A DNA stretch of 64,000 bases from Clusia tigrina. Taxonomy: Eukaryota > Arthropoda > Insecta > Diptera > Clusiidae. The position numbers and the translations under genes were made by a program. Position 1 is the stretch's first letter; each line of letters starts with the position of its first letter. The stretch lies in contig OV050030.1 of assembly GCA_920105625.2 (NCBI GenBank), positions 70,779,611 through 70,843,610 of the forward strand, in the 5' to 3' direction. Below, in pieces: positions 62,312 to 64,000 of this stretch. The notes beneath the pieces are model-generated. The model made no database searches. It was not told the origin of the DNA and saw only the letters and a program-made list of their open reading frames with translations.

Positions 62312-64000
62312 GTGAGTAAGTCGATAGTTGTCATTTCTGTGAATATGAAGATTATTTTTGTAACGAATTTATTGACAAGACTAGTTACAACAGTAGTTGC
62401 GATTGCGTATGTGTGGTTATGCCACCGTAATAATTTTTCAGACGAAGAAGAAGAATTATTGAAACATTTTTTTGGCAGATCTTATAGCTATTTCGGACAC
62501 GCCACTTGTCCTCATCCAAGATCTTTCAATGTAAGGCAATTTTTCCCCAAGCATTTTTTATTATGTCTCAGAAATCAACAGAACACCAATTAGGAACCCT
62601 CCCAAGAATCGAAACTGGACCTACAGCTGTTGTAATCTGTCCATCCAGACAACTAGGCTAACTGCAGGTGGTGAACTGACTGATCAAATTCTGTGCCTGT
62701 ACTGTCATATTCCACCACACTCTAATCAACTCTGTCTCATTATTACCCTTCTTTTGTTCTGTTAGGTCTCTCTCTCTGTTTTTTGTTACATTTCAGTGGT
62801 ATCATAGTACATTGCTTTTGTTAATGGTTGGCTAATTAAGCCTGATCACACTAACCTTCTAGGATACATTCTATAAAGTTTACAATTTCTTGTGAAGATT
62901 CGTCAGTAGACATAGATGTCACCTTTTTTACCGTATTCATTCTGTAAATGTGAGTAAGTCGATAGTCGTCATTTCTGTGAATATGAAGATTATTTTTGTA
63001 ACGAATTTATTGACAAGACAATTTACAACAGTAGTTGCAATTGCGTATGTGTGGTTATGCCACCGTAATAATTTTTCAGAAGAAGAAGAAGAATTGTTGA
63101 AACATTTTTTGTGCAGATCTTATAGCTATTTCGGACACGTCACTTGTCCTCATCAGAGATCTTTCACTGTAAGGCAATTTTCCCCCAAGCATTTTTTATT
63201 ATGTCTCAGAAATCAACAGAACACCAATTATGAACCCTCCCAAGAATCGAAACTGGACCTACAGCTGTTGTAATCTGTACATCCAGACAACTAGGCTAAC
63301 TGCAGGTGGTGAACTGACTGATCAAATTCTGTCCCTGTTCTGTCTCATTCCACCACACTCTAATCAACTCTGTCTCATTATTAGCCCTCTTTTGTTCCGT
63401 TAGGTCTCTCTCTCTGTTTTTTTTGTTACATTTCAGTGGTATCATAATACATTGCTTTTGTTAATGGCTGGCTAATTAAGCCTGATCACACTAACCTTCT
63501 AGGATACATTCTATAAAGTTTACAATTTCTTGTGAAGATTCGTCAGTACACATAGATGTCACCTTTTTTTACCGAATTCATTCTGTAAATGTGAGTAAGT
63601 CGATAGTCGTCATTTCTGTGAATATGAAGATTATTTTTGTAACGAATTTATTGACAAGACTAGTTACAACAGTAGTTGCAATTGCGTATGTGTGGTTATG
63701 CGACCGTAATAATTTTTCAGAAGAAGAAGAAGAATTATTGAAACATTTTTTTGGCTGTTCTTATAGCTATTTCGGACACGCCACTTGTCCTCATCAGAGA
63801 TCTTTCAATGTAAGGCAATTTTCCCCCAAGCATTTTTTATTATGTCTCAGAAATCAACAGCACACCAATTATGAACCCTCCCAGGAATCGAAACTGGACC
63901 TACAGCTGTTGTAATCTGTCCATCCAGACAACACGGCTAACTGCAGGTGGTGAACTGACTGATCAAATTCTGTCCCTGTACTGTCTCATTCCACCACACT
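62312..64000. repeat. Zone 7 right end: E/T chimera, M, partial E
   Basis: The monomer at 62312 has an E front (GACTAG, CAGTAG, no 37-bp deletion) and a T rear (TGCCACC, GACGAAG, CATCCAAG). M follows at 62950 (CAATTTACAAC, TTTTTTGTGCAG) with the TGTACATCC, ATTAGCCC and CATAATAC markers of the zone 6 M copies. A partial E starts at 63591 and runs off the window after 410 bp. Confidence 0.9.
63115..63162 (-). ncRNA. Hammerhead ribozyme, complete motif (M monomer)
   Basis: Core and stems intact; the flank just outside stem I reads TTTTTTGTGC rather than TTTTTTTGGC. Confidence 0.85.

Larger units (their letters stand above)
1..64000. repeat. Tandem satellite array, ~638-bp monomer, 100 complete copies
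   Basis: The sequence repeats every 636-642 bp from end to end; the anchor GTGAGTAAG (or GTTAGTAAG, GTGATCAAG, ATGAGTAAG) marks each copy. Plus-strand order within a copy: anchor; a 107-codon open frame with a GAA run; the complement of a hammerhead ribozyme (anchor +165 to +212); the complement of a tRNA-related segment (about +282 to +358); a CT-rich and T-rich tract ending TTTCAG; a GGCTAATTAAGCC patch; TATAAAG; TCAGT; a run of 6-8 T; and the next anchor. Exceptions are fourteen ~600-bp copies sharing one 37-bp deletion and one 419-bp copy. Copies differ by diagnostic substitutions that define types called A-N, T and U here. No non-satellite insertion is seen, so no stretch lacks explanation. 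The window lies wholly inside the array and neither edge is visible. Confidence 0.98.

Noticed and set aside
1..64000. CRISPR array or bacterial repeat region
   Set aside because: The repeat unit is 638 bp without spacer structure, and there are no cas-like genes or bacterial gene layout.
1..64000. A second ribozyme on the plus strand
   Set aside because: CTGATCA and similar strings occur, but no CUGAUGA with a pairing stem II and GAAA was found on the plus strand.

Overview
The whole 64-kb window is one head-to-tail satellite DNA array. The monomer is about 638 bp. One hundred complete monomers can be counted from the recurring anchor GTGAGTAAG (first at 482, last complete one at 62950), plus a partial copy at each end (1-481 and 63591-64000). 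No single-copy DNA, ordinary gene, transposase, CRISPR array or rRNA is visible. The array, the AT-rich sequence, the higher-order structure and the lack of prokaryotic gene layout point to a eukaryotic, probably metazoan, heterochromatic block. An insect is my best guess, because hammerhead-bearing satellites are known from Dolichopoda cave crickets and a TATA plus TCAGT pair resembles an arthropod core promoter. This is inference.

The main finding is on the minus strand. Each full-length monomer carries a hammerhead self-cleaving ribozyme motif (type I topology, very short stem III): the core CUGAUGA, a 5-bp stem II (GGACA/UGUCC), GAAA, a 3-bp stem III (AUA/UAU with a GC loop), an AUA cleavage triplet, and a stem I that is a perfect 6-bp duplex (AGAUCU with AGAUCU) in 32 monomers. 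Of 101 motif copies, 74 keep CUGAUGA, 24 have UGGAUGA and 3 have UUGAUGA; the last two classes should be dead. On the same strand, about 80-180 nt upstream of the ribozyme, is a tRNA-related segment with Pol III A-box and B-box matches. The minus strand has almost no runs of four or more T (Pol III stops), while the plus strand has about nine per monomer. The layout resembles known ribozyme satellites and SINE-like repeats (schistosome Sm-alpha, newt Sat2, Dolichopoda pDo500), in which multimeric transcripts cleave into unit-length RNAs.

The array falls into zones of different higher-order repeats (HORs). Zone 1 (482-13243) has 5-mer and 8-mer units. Zone 2 (13244-20685) is irregular and begins with a 419-bp truncated monomer. 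Zone 3 (20686-25084) has a 3-mer then a 4-mer. Zone 4 (25085-37143) has 5-mers and shortened derivatives. Zone 5 (37144-44652) has four copies of a 1,877-bp E-T-M trimer. Zone 6 (44653-56081) has a 9-mer then an 8-mer. Zone 7 (56082-64000) has E-T and E-T-M units. At least eight monomers are visible chimeras of two neighbouring types, each explaining the loss of a whole number of monomers by in-register unequal exchange.

The recurring 107-codon open frame on the plus strand is not treated as a gene. It nearly always opens at GTG, is broken in several monomer types, and varies mostly at amino-acid-changing positions.
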